Of a DNA stretch of 64,000 nt, positions 40,242-50,317 are shown piece after piece. The translations under genes were made by a program, and so were the position numbers. Every line of letters starts with the position of its first letter. The stretch's first letter is position 1. Under the pieces are notes generated by a model. That model saw only the letters and a program-made list of their open reading frames with translations. It made no database searches and had not been told where the DNA came from. The stretch comes from Evansella sp. AB-P1. Its GTDB lineage: Bacteria > Bacillota > Bacilli > Bacillales > Salisediminibacteriaceae. The stretch covers positions 238,275-302,274 of the forward strand of contig NZ_JARUKY010000002.1 of NCBI RefSeq assembly GCF_029688925.1. The letters run 5' to 3'.

Positions 40242-42327
40242 GGGGACATATTTATTAGAAATTGGGCTAGAAGAGATGCCTGCTCGTTTTGTAACGAATT
40301 CCATGAACCAATTGGCGGAGAAGGTTGAAAAATGGCTGAAGGAAAATTCTTTAAACTGTAATGAGATAAAGCGTTATTCAACACCGCGACGGTTAGCGAT
40401 CATAATTGAGGGTTTAGATGAAAAACAAGCAGATATGGAAGAAGAAGCAAAAGGACCTTCAAAAAAAATCGCACAAGACAAAGATGGAAACTGGTCACAA
40501 GCAGCAGAAGGGTTCTCACGTGGTCAAGGAGTTTCTGTTGATCAATTATATTTTAAAGAAGTAAAAGGTGAGGAATACGTCTTTGTAAAAAAATATACGA
40601 AGGGGCAAGATACTGTCTCACTATTAACGGACTTAAAAGAAGTGGTTCAGAACCTACAATTTCCCAAAAACATGAAATGGGGCTCTTACCAACTTCGTTA
40701 CGTAAGACCGATAAAATGGATCATTTCGTTGTTTGATGATGTTGTTGTTCCTTTTGAAATAACAGATGTACAAGCAGACAATAAATCTGAAGGACATAGA
40801 TTCCTCGGAGAAAATGTGGTCGTTGAACATGCTCAAGAGTATTTGACTACTCTATTAGAGCAATTTGTTATAGTAGATCCTGTTGAACGGAAAAAAGGAA
40901 TTGAATCTCAAATTAAGGCAATGGCTGAAAATGAAGGCTGGAGTATCCCAATAGATGAAGATTTGTTAGAAGAAGTAAATAATTTAGTAGAATATCCAAC
41001 AGCCCTTTTTGGGAGCTTTGACGAAAGATTTTTAGGAATTCCTGAAGATGTGTTAGTAACATCTATGAGAGAGCACCAACGATACTTTCCAGTAAAAAAT
41101 AAAGAAGGAAAGCTACTTCCACATTTTATTACTATCCGTAATGGGGATCATCGTCATTTAGAAAATGTTCAAAAAGGAAATGAAAAGGTTTTAAGAGCAC
41201 GTTTAGCTGATGCTGAATTTTTCTATAAGGAAGATTTAAAAACACCATTAGAAAATCAATTAAAAAGATTAGAGTCTATTGTTTACCATGAAGAGCTAGG
41301 ATCTATTGGAGATAAGGTGCGAAGAATAAAAGACCTTGCAGCTACTATTGGTAAATCTTTAAATCAAAGCACTGATGAATTAAAAAAAGTTGATCGGACA
41401 GCACAATTGAGTAAAGCGGACCTGGTAACGCTAATGGTAGGAGAATTTCCTGAATTAGAAGGGCGTATGGGAGAAGAGTATGCTTTAAAGTCTGGTGAAG
41501 ACAAGGATGTCTCAAAAGGGATATATGAGCATTACCTACCGAAGCAATCTGGTGACAGCATCCCGACTACTACAAATGGTTCCATCGTAAGTGTCTCCGA
41601 TAAAATTGATACAGTAGTAACAAGTTTCGGTATTGGTTTAGTTCCAACTGGTTCGCAAGATCCACATGGATTAAGACGACAAACAGCAGGTGTTTTACAA
41701 ATTTTTAATGGAAAGTCTTGGACAATCGATCTTCTACAATGTTTTGATGAAGGATTAACAGTAGCTGAAAAAAGGGGATTACTTAAACGTGACAAGGAAG
41801 CTGTGAGGGACGACCTTATAGATTTCATAATGTTAAGGTTAAAAAACCTTTTACAAGAACAAGGAATTCGTTACGATGTTGTTGAGGCTGTTTTGAAAAA
41901 TGATGACATTGGTCAGGTTCATACATTAGTGAAAAAAGCTAATTTCTTAAATAGTCAATTGAAAAAACCAGAATTTAAACAGGTTGTTGAAGCCTTCAGT
42001 CGTGTTACAAATATTTCGAAAAAAGCATCCCAGAATGGGGAATTTGATAAAGGTTTATTAAAAGAAAAAGAAGAAATTGCTTTGCTTGAGATTAAAGAGG
42101 ATGTTGCTTCAAAGGTTAGGTCATTGTTGGGTGAAGGAAGCATTGAAGAAGCGTATAATGAGTTAAGAAGATTAGAACCATTCATTCATCAGTATTTCGA
42201 TAATATTATGGTAATGGCTGACGATGCAGCAATTAAAAATAATCGTCTAAATCATATGAGAGATACAGCCTCATTAATTACGACTTTTGCTGACTTCCAA
42301 TCGATCGTCTTTCACTCAGGAGAGTAA
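40234..42327 (+). CDS. glyS: Glycyl-tRNA synthetase beta subunit
   Basis: 697 residues. It begins [13 protein letters not shown], the beta-chain hallmark, and contains an HD-like core and the C-terminal DALR anticodon-binding domain ([10 protein letters not shown] region). It recognises tRNA-Gly. ATG 40234 follows GGAGATGGAG and overlaps glyQ, so the subunits are translationally coupled. An ATG three codons earlier lies inside that site. Confidence 0.97.
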   Translation: MSKGTYLLEIGLEEMPARFVTNSMNQLAEKVEKWLKENSLNCNEIKRYSTPRRLAIIIEGLDEKQADMEEEAKGPSKKIAQDKDGNWSQAAEGFSRGQGVSVDQLYFKEVKGEEYVFVKKYTKGQDTVSLLTDLKEVVQNLQFPKNMKWGSYQLRYVRPIKWIISLFDDVVVPFEITDVQADNKSEGHRFLGENVVVEHAQEYLTTLLEQFVIVDPVERKKGIESQIKAMAENEGWSIPIDEDLLEEVNNLVEYPTALFGSFDERFLGIPEDVLVTSMREHQRYFPVKNKEGKLLPHFITIRNGDHRHLENVQKGNEKVLRARLADAEFFYKEDLKTPLENQLKRLESIVYHEELGSIGDKVRRIKDLAATIGKSLNQSTDELKKVDRTAQLSKADLVTLMVGEFPELEGRMGEEYALKSGEDKDVSKGIYEHYLPKQSGDSIPTTTNGSIVSVSDKIDTVVTSFGIGLVPTGSQDPHGLRRQTAGVLQIFNGKSWTIDLLQCFDEGLTVAEKRGLLKRDKEAVRDDLIDFIMLRLKNLLQEQGIRYDVVEAVLKNDDIGQVHTLVKKANFLNSQLKKPEFKQVVEAFSRVTNISKKASQNGEFDKGLLKEKEEIALLEIKEDVASKVRSLLGEGSIEEAYNELRRLEPFIHQYFDNIMVMADDAAIKNNRLNHMRDTASLITTFADFQSIVFHSGE

Positions 42328-42408
42328 TATTGACGATTTTCAAGAAACACTATTTCGGTTATAATAAAACGAAACTATCGTATCACATTTCCCTGTGAGA
42401 AGAGGGCG

Positions 42409-43059
42409 GTGAGAATCATCGAATTAAACAATAGACAAGAACATATTTTACAAATTGTAAAGGATAACGGGCCAATTACAGGTGAACAGATTGCAGATAA
42501 ACTTTCCTTAACACGTGCGACTCTAAGGCCAGATTTAGCTATATTAACTATGGCTGGATTCTTAGATGCTAGACCAAGAGTAGGGTATTTTTATACAGGT
42601 AAAACAGGCTCACAGTTGTTTTCAGAAAAAATAAAGAAGTTCACAGTAAAGGATTTTCAATCGGTTCCAGTAGTAGTAAACGAATCTGCATCTGTTTATG
42701 ATGCGATTGTAACGATGTTTCTTGAGGATGTTGGTACGCTTTTTGTAGTAAACGAAAATTCTCATTTAGTAGGTGTTTTATCTCGAAAGGATTTACTACG
42801 AGCTAGTATGGGGAAGCAGGACTTAGAATCAGTACCTGTGAGTATTATTATGACGAGAATGCCTAATATAACAGCATGTAATCAAAATGATCTTCTTATT
42901 GAAGTGGCTAAGCAATTAATCAATAAGCAAATAGATGCTTTGCCTGTTGTACGTGAAGTAACAGATGGTGAAAATTTAAAGCTAGAAGTAGTTGGTAGGA
43001 TTACTAAGACGAATATTACAAGAGCATTCGTTGTGATAGGTACCGAAGAAATTTTTTGA
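42409..43059 (+). CDS. ccpN: CcpN family transcriptional repressor (YqzB)
   Basis: 216 residues. The N-terminal helix-turn-helix (HILQIVKDNGPITGEQIADKLSLTRATLRPDLAIL) is followed by two CBS domains. In B. subtilis CcpN represses gapB and pckA during glycolysis and binds ATP/ADP through the CBS pair. Start is GTG at 42409 with AGAGGGCG close by; family alignment of the IELN start supports it. It is paired with ppsR as in B. subtilis. Confidence 0.93.
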   Translation: MRIIELNNRQEHILQIVKDNGPITGEQIADKLSLTRATLRPDLAILTMAGFLDARPRVGYFYTGKTGSQLFSEKIKKFTVKDFQSVPVVVNESASVYDAIVTMFLEDVGTLFVVNENSHLVGVLSRKDLLRASMGKQDLESVPVSIIMTRMPNITACNQNDLLIEVAKQLINKQIDALPVVREVTDGENLKLEVVGRITKTNITRAFVVIGTEEIF

Positions 43060-43135
43060 AAAATAAGTATAAGGATTTTTCTCGAAAGGTGTCTTTACTT
43101 AAATTCGTTTATCGTGGGGAGGAGAAGAATTTTTG

Positions 43136-43945
43136 ATGAATAACCATCCAGTTGTATATGTCGTCTCCGATTCAGTTGGAGAAACTGCAGAGTTAGTTGT
43201 AAAAGCAGCAGCTAGTCAGTTTAATGGCTCCAATATTGAAATTAGACGTATACCTTATGTGGAAGATATTGGTACTGTTAATGAGGTAATCGATCAAGCA
43301 AAAGAGACTAATGGTTTAATTGCATTTACACTAGTTGTACCTGAAATTAAAGAAAAATTGGAAAAAGAAGCATACAAAGCAAATATTCCTGTATATGATA
43401 TCTTAAGTCCAATGATGCATTTACTGGAGTCACGTTTTAATAAGACGCCAAGAAATGAACCTGGTGTGATGCACACGTTGGATGAAGATTATTTTCGGAA
43501 AGTGGAAGCAATTGAATTTGCTGTAAAATACGATGACGGACGTGATCCAAGAGGGGTGTTACGTGCAGATGTTGTTCTAATTGGAGTTTCAAGAACTTCT
43601 AAAACGCCATTATCCCAATATTTAGCACATAAACGTTTAAAGGTTGCCAATATACCGTTAGTCCCTGAGGTAGATCCTCCATCAGAAATATTTGAGATAC
43701 CAAGTAATAAAGTCATTGGATTAACAATAAGTCCGGAAAAGCTGAATACAATACGTACAGAACGATTGAGAGCATTAGGATTAAAAGAAGAAGCAAATTA
43801 TGCTAATGTAAACAGGATTCAATCAGAGTTGGATTATTCAAATAAAATAATGGAGAAAATAGGATGTAAAGTGATTGATGTCTCTCATAAAGCAGTAGAA
43901 GAAACAGCTAACATTATCTATCACTTATATCAAAAAAGTAAATAA
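43136..43945 (+). CDS. ppsR: PPDK/PEP synthase regulatory protein (YqfL)
   Basis: 269 residues of the DUF299 bifunctional serine/threonine kinase and pyrophosphorylase family, with [14 protein letters not shown] at the N-terminus and the P-loop-like [15 protein letters not shown]. Members switch pyruvate phosphate dikinase or PEP synthase on and off; in B. subtilis YqfL modulates CcpN. ATG at 43136 follows GGGAGGAG. Confidence 0.93.
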   Translation: MNNHPVVYVVSDSVGETAELVVKAAASQFNGSNIEIRRIPYVEDIGTVNEVIDQAKETNGLIAFTLVVPEIKEKLEKEAYKANIPVYDILSPMMHLLESRFNKTPRNEPGVMHTLDEDYFRKVEAIEFAVKYDDGRDPRGVLRADVVLIGVSRTSKTPLSQYLAHKRLKVANIPLVPEVDPPSEIFEIPSNKVIGLTISPEKLNTIRTERLRALGLKEEANYANVNRIQSELDYSNKIMEKIGCKVIDVSHKAVEETANIIYHLYQKSK

Positions 43946-43965
43946 CTTCATACATTACCTATTTA

Positions 43966-44008
43966 AAAGTATATGTAAGGGAAAAGTTCTCTTTCATATA
44001 CTTTTTTT
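43966..44008 (+). terminator. ccpN-ppsR terminator
   Basis: AAAGTATATG pairs with CATATACTTT around an 18-19-base loop that can partly pair itself (AAGGGA/TCTCTT), followed by T's. Confidence 0.85.
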
Positions 44009-44049
44009 ATTTCGCAATTTGACAACATACAAAAAGCTTATATTTAATT

Positions 44050-44300
44050 CGATCTCCGCTTCAGACGTGTAAATTACACCTAAGGGCAGCTCCCGTCCTG
44101 TGGACAACGGCGTAATGTCGACATCCTAGCTCCGGGCACGGCTTCAATCTCCACACTAGACATTTTGTATACAGCTAAAGCACTTGGTCCTGTCTCTGCC
44201 TCTACTTGTATTGCTCTGTTGTTATAAGCTTCGAGACAACTCGAAGCTTATTCGTGAAGCAAATGCTCATAACTAGAGTCCACGTCTTCCTCTCCAATCG
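44050..44300. repeat. Mosaic repeat fragment with 10-bp palindromic hairpin
   Basis: Segment 44135-44290 is related to 30453-30610, including CTAAAGCACTTGGTCCTGTC and GTGAAGCAAATGCTC. At 44227-44250 AAGCTTCGAG, ACAA, CTCGAAGCTT forms a perfect 10-bp hairpin with a tetraloop. The portion 44090-44130 (GTCCTGTGGACAACGGC) matches 10440-10490 on the other strand. Confidence 0.75.
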
Positions 44301-44622
44301 AAAATAATGTTCGTCTTTTTCAACAAGTTTTCATTTATGAAATTCATTCAATGTAATAAAAAAAGTATGAATAAAGGAAAATAAAATTAATAAATAAGAG
44401 AATAGAGAAAAGTTCTAGCAAAAATCTAAAGGTTGCTTTATAATGAAATATTGTGATTTCATAATTTATTTATAAAAAATGGGCATAAACAATAAAAGAA
44501 CAAATAAATTGTAAATGTCAAGACTTTTTCTCAGATTTTTGGTAAAGATAGTAAATGGGATAAATTCTGAATAGAAAAATACAGAAAGAAGGAATCTCGA
44601 AAAGGATGTAGAATACAGAAAT
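44301..44622. other. AT-rich intergenic region upstream of yqxD
   Basis: 322 bp with no credible gene, no border repeat and no clear terminator. It must contain the promoter of the yqxD-dnaG-sigA operon, which I could not pin down by eye. Confidence 0.45.
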
Positions 44623-45090
44623 ATGGGAAAGAAAAATAGTAAATTATTTGTCGATGGCGATGCGTGTCCGGTGGTAAATGAAATTGTATTACTAGCAAAA
44701 AAGTATGATGTGCCAGTTATCTTTGTTTCTTCATATGCGCACGTAAGAAAAGAAAGCTTTCCATCTTTCGTAAAGCACATTTTTGTGGATCAAGATAAAG
44801 AGGCAGTTGATTTGAAAATTGCCAATGAAATTTCAAAGTATGACATGGCAGTAACAGAGGATCTCGGATTAACAAGCTTATTATTAGCAAAGGGGGTTCA
44901 AGTTTTAACCTCAAGGGGAAAATGGATAACTGCTCAGGAAATTGATTACTTATTAGATTCAAGGTATCAATCAGCAAAAAAGCGTCGATCTGGTGGTAAA
45001 ACAAAAGGTCCAAAGAAACTAACAGATCAAGATCGACTTCTTTTTACAGAGCAGTTAGAAAATTTTTTGTCAAATTTGCAGGAATTTTGA
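44623..45090 (+). CDS. yqxD: YaiI/YqxD family protein (UPF0178)
   Basis: 155 residues with the family start LFVDGDACPVVNEI, then MAVTEDLGLTSLLLAKGVQVLTSRG and a basic C-terminal region with KKRRSGGKTKGPK. A PIN-like fold is predicted for the family; function is unknown. It precedes dnaG as in B. subtilis and is probably the first gene of the macromolecular synthesis operon. Confidence 0.92.
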   Translation: MGKKNSKLFVDGDACPVVNEIVLLAKKYDVPVIFVSSYAHVRKESFPSFVKHIFVDQDKEAVDLKIANEISKYDMAVTEDLGLTSLLLAKGVQVLTSRGKWITAQEIDYLLDSRYQSAKKRRSGGKTKGPKKLTDQDRLLFTEQLENFLSNLQEF

Positions 45091-45153
45091 CGGAGAGGGC
45101 GAAATATTATAAGCCACCCTTTTATGTTATGTGGAAAGAAGGTTGGTATTGGG

Positions 45154-46968
45154 ATGAGTTCCCGTATTCCTGAAGAAAAAATAGAAGAGATTAGAAAATC
45201 TGTTGACATTGTAGACGTAATTACTGAATATGTTCAATTGAAAAAGCAAGGTAGAAATTTAATAGGCCTTTGCCCTTTTCACGGTGAAAAAACGCCTTCC
45301 TTTTCCGTTTCACCAGAAAAGCAACTTTATCATTGCTTTGGGTGTGGTGCAGGAGGTAATGTATATTCATTTTTAATGGAGTCTGAAGGGCTTTCATTTA
45401 TCGAATCTGTAAGTAAGGTTGCTTCTAGAGTAAATATTACTTTGCCTGAAATAGATGAAAAAGTAAATAATTCTTTAAACGAGAATAAATCATTAAAATA
45501 TTGGTTTGACGGACATACACTTGCTGCAAAACTTTATCACCATGTACTGACTACAACTGATGAAGGTCGTGAGGGCAGAGAATATTTACGAAAAAGAGGG
45601 TTCACAAAAGAAATTATTGATAAATTTCAAATAGGTTATGCACCGAACTCTTGGGACTTTCTTACTTCCTTTTTGGAAAAAAGAAAATTTCCCGTGAAAG
45701 AAATGGTTTCGTGTGGTCTGTTAGCTGAAAGAGAATTTGATAATAAAGCCTTTGATCGTTATCGTGATCGTATTATGTTTCCTATATGGGATAAGCAAGG
45801 TAATATCATTGCTTTTGGAGGCAGAATATTAAAGGACGGTCAACCAAAATACTTAAACAGTCCAGAATCTGCTGTTTTTAATAAAAGTGAGATTCTATAT
45901 AATTTTCATCAAGCAAGACCTGCAATGCGGAAAAAGAGAGAAGCGGTTCTCTTTGAAGGTTATGTGGATGTTATTTCTGCATGGCGTGCGGGTATAGAAA
46001 ACGGAGTAGCAACACTAGGTACTGCATTAACAGAAGGGCAAATAAAGATGCTAAGTCGAAATGCTGACCAAGTGATACTTTGCTATGACTCAGATACTGC
46101 TGGACAAAATGCTACGTTAAAAAATGCACAACTACTAGAAGAAAAAGAGGTTTCTGTAAGAGTAGCGAGGCTCCCAGAAGGAATGGATCCAGATGATTTT
46201 ATTCAAAAAAATGGATCGGAAAGTTTTAATCAAGATGTGATTGGTCAAAGCTTAACGTTGATGGCCTTTAAATATCAATTTTTAAGGCATGGTAAGAATC
46301 TTCAAGATGAAGGTCAACGGATGGAGTATATTTACCAGATTTTAAAGGAAATAAGCAAGTTAAAAAGAATAGTGGAACGTGATCACTATTTAAGACAATT
46401 AGCAGAAGAATTTTCTTTGTCTTTGGAAGCATTAAAGCAAGAACAAATACAAATATCTAAGACCGATATCAAAAAAGAGCAACGTGAAATAAAAGCTGCG
46501 GTTCAGAATAGTGTGAAATTAAAACAGCAAAAAAAGTTATTGCCTGCACATGAAAATGCAGAGAGGTTATTGCTAGCGTACATGCTACAAAATGATAATG
46601 TTGCTACACAGGTTCAACAACGAGTGGGAGCAACATTTAATATAGATGAGCATCAAGCTCTTGCTGCTCACCTTTACAGCTATTACAGTGAAGGTTTTGA
46701 ACCAAATCCATCTTCGTTTATTGAACGATTAGAGGATGATAATTTGCGCCGTATAGCGACAGAACTTGCGATGATGACGATAAGTGAAGATTTGTCTGAG
46801 CAAGAGATGGACGATTATATTACATGTATAAGTAAATATCCAAAAAAGTTAGAAATTGAAAACCTTAAATTAGAACGAAAAAAAGCAGAAGAAGAAAAAA
46901 ACTACAAAGAAGCTGCTGAAATCGGAATGAAAATTATTAAGATACAGCAGGAATTAAAAAAAGCATAA
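45154..46968 (+). CDS. dnaG: DNA primase DnaG
   Basis: 604 residues. It has a CHC2 zinc finger (CPFHGEKTPSFSVSPEKQ through HCFGCGAGG), a central RNA polymerase domain with the Toprim residues (FEGYVDV, CYDSDTAGQ) and a C-terminal helicase-binding domain. It makes RNA primers at the fork. ATG 45154 gives the usual RIPEEKIEEIR start; the frame is open upstream to 45124. Confidence 0.97.
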   Translation: MSSRIPEEKIEEIRKSVDIVDVITEYVQLKKQGRNLIGLCPFHGEKTPSFSVSPEKQLYHCFGCGAGGNVYSFLMESEGLSFIESVSKVASRVNITLPEIDEKVNNSLNENKSLKYWFDGHTLAAKLYHHVLTTTDEGREGREYLRKRGFTKEIIDKFQIGYAPNSWDFLTSFLEKRKFPVKEMVSCGLLAEREFDNKAFDRYRDRIMFPIWDKQGNIIAFGGRILKDGQPKYLNSPESAVFNKSEILYNFHQARPAMRKKREAVLFEGYVDVISAWRAGIENGVATLGTALTEGQIKMLSRNADQVILCYDSDTAGQNATLKNAQLLEEKEVSVRVARLPEGMDPDDFIQKNGSESFNQDVIGQSLTLMAFKYQFLRHGKNLQDEGQRMEYIYQILKEISKLKRIVERDHYLRQLAEEFSLSLEALKQEQIQISKTDIKKEQREIKAAVQNSVKLKQQKKLLPAHENAERLLLAYMLQNDNVATQVQQRVGATFNIDEHQALAAHLYSYYSEGFEPNPSSFIERLEDDNLRRIATELAMMTISEDLSEQEMDDYITCISKYPKKLEIENLKLERKKAEEEKNYKEAAEIGMKIIKIQQELKKA

Positions 46969-47015
46969 TACAGAGGATGTAGAAGTTTTCTTGAATTATA
47001 GGAAGGAGGGGTCGT

Positions 47016-48131
47016 ATGGCTGAGAAACCGTTGCGCCCGATGGCGGAAGGGGATTTGTCCATCGATCAAGTTAAGGAGCAATTAGTTGAACTGGGTAAGA
47101 AACGGGGGGTACTATCGTATTCAGAGATAACAGAGCGCCTTGCAGTTTTTGATCAAGATTCAGATCAGATGGATGAATTTTTTGAGTACTTAGGAGAACA
47201 GGGAGTCGAAATTTTAAATGAAAATGAAGGGGTTCCTAGCTTACCTCAAGTAGAAAAAGAAGAGGAATTTGATTTAAATGATTTAAGTGTTCCACCTGGA
47301 ATTAAAATAAACGATCCGGTACGTATGTATTTAAAAGAAATTGGACGTGTACCATTACTGTCAGCAGCGGAAGAAATTGATTTAGCAAAGAAAATTGAAA
47401 ATGGAGATGAGGAAGCAAAACGACGTTTAGCAGAAGCAAACCTTCGTTTAGTTGTAAGTATTGCTAAAAGGTATGTTGGTCGTGGTATGTTGTTTTTAGA
47501 TCTCATTCAAGAAGGTAACATGGGGCTAATTAAGGCTGTTGAAAAGTTTGATTATAATAAAGGGTATAAGTTTAGTACGTATGCAACTTGGTGGATTCGT
47601 CAAGCAATTACACGAGCAATTGCTGACCAAGCAAGAACAATCCGTATCCCGGTTCATATGGTTGAAACGATTAATAAGCTCATTAGAGTACAACGACAGC
47701 TTCTACAAGACTTAGGTCGTGAACCATCTCCAGAAGAGGTTTCAAAAGAGATGGATTTAACACCTGAGAAAGTAAGAGAAATTTTAAAAATAGCTCAAGA
47801 GCCTGTTTCATTAGAAACACCAATTGGTGAAGAAGATGATTCACATCTTGGTGATTTTATTGAAGACCAAGAAGCGTTAGCTCCGTCAGATGCAGCAGCT
47901 TATGAATTATTAAAAGAACAACTTGAGGACGTCCTAGATACGTTAACAGATCGTGAAGAAAATGTACTCCGTTTACGATTTGGTTTAGATGACGGACGTA
48001 CACGAACGTTAGAAGAAGTGGGTAAAGTCTTCGGTGTAACACGTGAACGTATTCGTCAAATTGAAGCAAAAGCATTACGTAAGTTAAGACATCCTAGTCG
48101 AAGCAAACGTTTAAAGGATTTCTTAGAATAG
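47016..48131 (+). CDS. sigA: RNA polymerase sigma factor SigA (RpoD)
   Basis: 371 residues, the same as B. subtilis SigA. Region 1.1 is at the N-terminus, region 1.2 begins [11 protein letters not shown], and region 2 contains [17 protein letters not shown] and [14 protein letters not shown] for -10 recognition and melting. Region 4.2 ([22 protein letters not shown]) binds the -35. ATG follows GAAGGAGGGG, and a terminator closes the operon 10 bp later. Confidence 0.98.
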   Translation: MAEKPLRPMAEGDLSIDQVKEQLVELGKKRGVLSYSEITERLAVFDQDSDQMDEFFEYLGEQGVEILNENEGVPSLPQVEKEEEFDLNDLSVPPGIKINDPVRMYLKEIGRVPLLSAAEEIDLAKKIENGDEEAKRRLAEANLRLVVSIAKRYVGRGMLFLDLIQEGNMGLIKAVEKFDYNKGYKFSTYATWWIRQAITRAIADQARTIRIPVHMVETINKLIRVQRQLLQDLGREPSPEEVSKEMDLTPEKVREILKIAQEPVSLETPIGEEDDSHLGDFIEDQEALAPSDAAAYELLKEQLEDVLDTLTDREENVLRLRFGLDDGRTRTLEEVGKVFGVTRERIRQIEAKALRKLRHPSRSKRLKDFLE

Positions 48132-48140
48132 GGTAAGCAT

Positions 48141-48174
48141 TAGCCTGGCAAATCTTTTTGTCAGGCTATTTTTA
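48141..48174 (+). terminator. dnaG-sigA operon terminator
   Basis: TAGCCTG and CAGGCTA form the stem base (with CAAA/TTTG inside), followed by T5. Confidence 0.9.
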
Positions 48175-48218
48175 TTTATTAGTTCTTTATCACATTGATT
48201 CTGGATTATTTATAAGAG

Positions 48219-48428
48219 GATGTTCAAAAAATCCAGGAAAAATATCTGTCGAGTCTCTGCGTTGGCTTGCTTTTCCGTTCCACACGTATTAAAAGCATAC
48301 ACTGCGGTACTCAAAGCTACGCCACCTTGATCTTTCGACGCACAGGACGTGCTAGTGTCGGCGTTGTAACAGGACGTTGTGACTTTAGCCGACTCGGCTA
48401 TTTTTATTCTCCTTTTTGAACATGCACT
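48219..48428. mobile_element. MITE-like repeat element downstream of sigA
   Basis: About 210 bp bounded by inverted ends: GATGTTCAAAAA at the left and TTTTTGAACATGC at the right. The interior contains GCGTTGGCTTGCTTTTCCGT, a phrase I recall from dispersed intergenic elements in Bacillaceae. It has no coding capacity. Its interior also has the CACAGGACGTG word found at 10470. It is a different family from the border-type repeats elsewhere in the window. Confidence 0.65.
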
Positions 48429-48471
48429 ATAATAATATATTAATTTTTCCTTTGTTTAACTTTGTGTATCC

Positions 48472-48493
48472 TAAATGATAGCGCTATCATTTA
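48472..48493. promoter_or_regulatory. 22-bp perfect palindrome matching the cre consensus
   Basis: The core TGATAGCGCTATCA fits the CcpA catabolite-responsive pattern TGWNANCGNTNWCA at every position, and the symmetry extends four bases on each side. The nearest downstream gene is the glycerophosphodiesterase at 48882, some 390 bp away. A LacI-family operator other than CcpA's is equally possible. Confidence 0.6.
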
Positions 48494-48881
48494 TTTAATT
48501 TAATTTTACTCATTTTTCATGTATTTTGCAAATCCATTAACTAGGTCTAAAGTTATTATTGTAATAATGACTATGTAGAGTAATCCTAAGCAACTATACT
48601 CATTAAAGTAGCATTATTGCCTATTTGTATGTGGTGACAACACTATTTATGTTAGTTATTCTAATTGTAAGGTACCTATGATTGGAATATATTACCCTAG
48701 TTTTTTTATACTATATAATAAGCTTTGTTATATTCGTTCTTCCGTTAGCTTCTCGGAGGTTCCCTCAAACAAGATTCCTTTTTGTTAACAACGTACTTAT
48801 TTTGGCATTGGGAAGCAACGTGAATTCTACAATATTGAATCTAGCTCATAAGTAATCAAAAAATATAAAGGAGTTATTCAG
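48494..48881. other. Intergenic region upstream of the glycerophosphodiesterase gene
   Basis: 388 bp of AT-rich DNA without a credible gene. GGTGACAACACTATT and TATACTATATAAT stretches could hold promoter elements, but no confident -35/-10 pair is visible. Confidence 0.4.
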
Positions 48882-49619
48882 ATGAAGATTGTTGCTCATC
48901 GTGGAAATAAACGTTATTGTCCTGAGAATACAATGGCATCATTTTGTTCTGCAGTTGCTTATCCCATAGACGGTATTGAGTTTGATTTACAATTTACAAA
49001 GGATAACATTCCTGTTGTCATACATGATGAAAAAATTGATCGAACGACAAATGGAAGAGGATATGTGCGTTCTTTTACTCTTCATGAACTGCGTCAATTT
49101 GATGCGGGAGTTTGGTTTCATAAACGTTTTATTGGAGAAAAGATTCCTACATTTGAAGAGGTACTAATTTGGTCGAAGGGACAAAATATAACCTTACATG
49201 TAGAATTAAAGCCACAAAAACAAAAGGTAATGGAACGTTTTTTAGATGTTTGCCTAGCTATGATTGAAAAACATAATAAGGTTGAATCGGTTATTATTAG
49301 TACTTTTTCTCAAGCCTATTTAGCTTATATCAAAAGTAAAAACCCTAAAATAAAAACAGCTTTATTGGCAAAAACGCCTCCCTTTAACGCAATAAAATAT
49401 GCAAGTAAAATTGGAGTTGATGCCATTCATATACGCCATACTTATCAAGCGAGTCACTATTACAGGAGATGGATGTCAAAAGGGTTAGTAGTACGAGCAT
49501 ATAATGTGCATCGCCATAAGGATGCTTTAAAATGTAATCGATTAAATATTGATAGTATTATCACTAACGATCCGAAAAAGATGACAGAGGCATTTCAAAA
49601 AGAAGAGAAAACATCCTAA
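48882..49619 (+). CDS. Glycerophosphodiester phosphodiesterase family protein
   Basis: 245 residues of the GDPD TIM-barrel family, which cleaves glycerophosphodiesters to glycerol-3-phosphate and an alcohol. Catalytic and metal residues are seen in AHRGNKRYCPENTMASF, IEFDLQFTKDNIPVVIHDEKIDRTTNG and HVELKP. There is no signal peptide, so it is probably cytoplasmic (UgpQ/YqiK type). ATG follows AAAGGAG. It is inserted between sigA and cccA, next to the MITE-like element, and is not part of the common block there. Confidence 0.9.
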   Translation: MKIVAHRGNKRYCPENTMASFCSAVAYPIDGIEFDLQFTKDNIPVVIHDEKIDRTTNGRGYVRSFTLHELRQFDAGVWFHKRFIGEKIPTFEEVLIWSKGQNITLHVELKPQKQKVMERFLDVCLAMIEKHNKVESVIISTFSQAYLAYIKSKNPKIKTALLAKTPPFNAIKYASKIGVDAIHIRHTYQASHYYRRWMSKGLVVRAYNVHRHKDALKCNRLNIDSIITNDPKKMTEAFQKEEKTS

Positions 49620-49769
49620 CAGAAACTATCAAAAAGAGCATAAAAAAATAATTTGTTGATTCATCGATCACAAAGCTTTTCTATTATTAAATTTTAAAGT
49701 ACAATATACATAGCTATGCTTAAGCATGCGTTGGGTGTATAGAGATATAATTAAAAGGAGGTACATAAA

Positions 49770-50144
49770 ATGAAAGGGAAACCCCTTTATCCTTTTGCTA
49801 TTACTGCTATTTTGGGGATAGGTTTAATTATCATTTTATCTTTTTACGGTCTCAATATTGATCAAAATATGGCTGGAGATAATGATGACGGTAATGAGCA
49901 AGAGTTTAGTGATCCAATCGAATTAGGTGAATACCTTTATGGTACGACAGGCTGTATTAGCTGTCACGGTGGAGATTTAGCTGGTGTCGGTTCTAATCCA
50001 GCAGTAAATGCTCTTGAAGGAAGATTAACTGTTGAGGAAATTGTGCAGATCATAGAGGATGGTCCTGGTTCCATGCCAGGAGATCTTGCAAGTGGTTCTG
50101 ATGCAGAGGCAATTGCTGAATACTTATTATCAGAGTCAGAATAA
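49770..50144 (+). CDS. cccA: Cytochrome c-550 (CccA)
   Basis: 124 residues: an N-terminal membrane anchor (FAITAILGIGLIIILSFYGLNI), an acidic linker, then a small c-type heme domain with CISCH and a likely axial Met in GSMPGDLAS. It carries electrons on the outer face of the membrane to terminal oxidase. ATG follows AAAAGGAGG. It lies downstream of sigA as in B. subtilis. Confidence 0.93.
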   Translation: MKGKPLYPFAITAILGIGLIIILSFYGLNIDQNMAGDNDDGNEQEFSDPIELGEYLYGTTGCISCHGGDLAGVGSNPAVNALEGRLTVEEIVQIIEDGPGSMPGDLASGSDAEAIAEYLLSESE

Positions 50145-50210
50145 CATAGTTTAAATTCCGTGAGTGATGAGAATATGCATGTATGGATAGAATATTCATT
50201 CACAATACTA

Positions 50211-50243
50211 AAAAAAGAAGGATTAATTTATCCTTCTTTTTTT
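50211..50243 (+). terminator. cccA terminator
   Basis: AAAAAAGAAGGAT, 6-base loop, ATCCTTCTTTTTT. Confidence 0.92.
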
Positions 50244-50317
50244 GCTAAATAAAATGTTGTATTCTAGAAAATCAAACTACAGATTTAAAAATACATAAAT
50301 CATAAAAGGTGAAAAAG

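Noticed and set aside
42330..42365. A ccpN promoter built from TTGACG and TATAAT
   Set aside because: The hexamers are 24 bp apart, too far for one SigA promoter.
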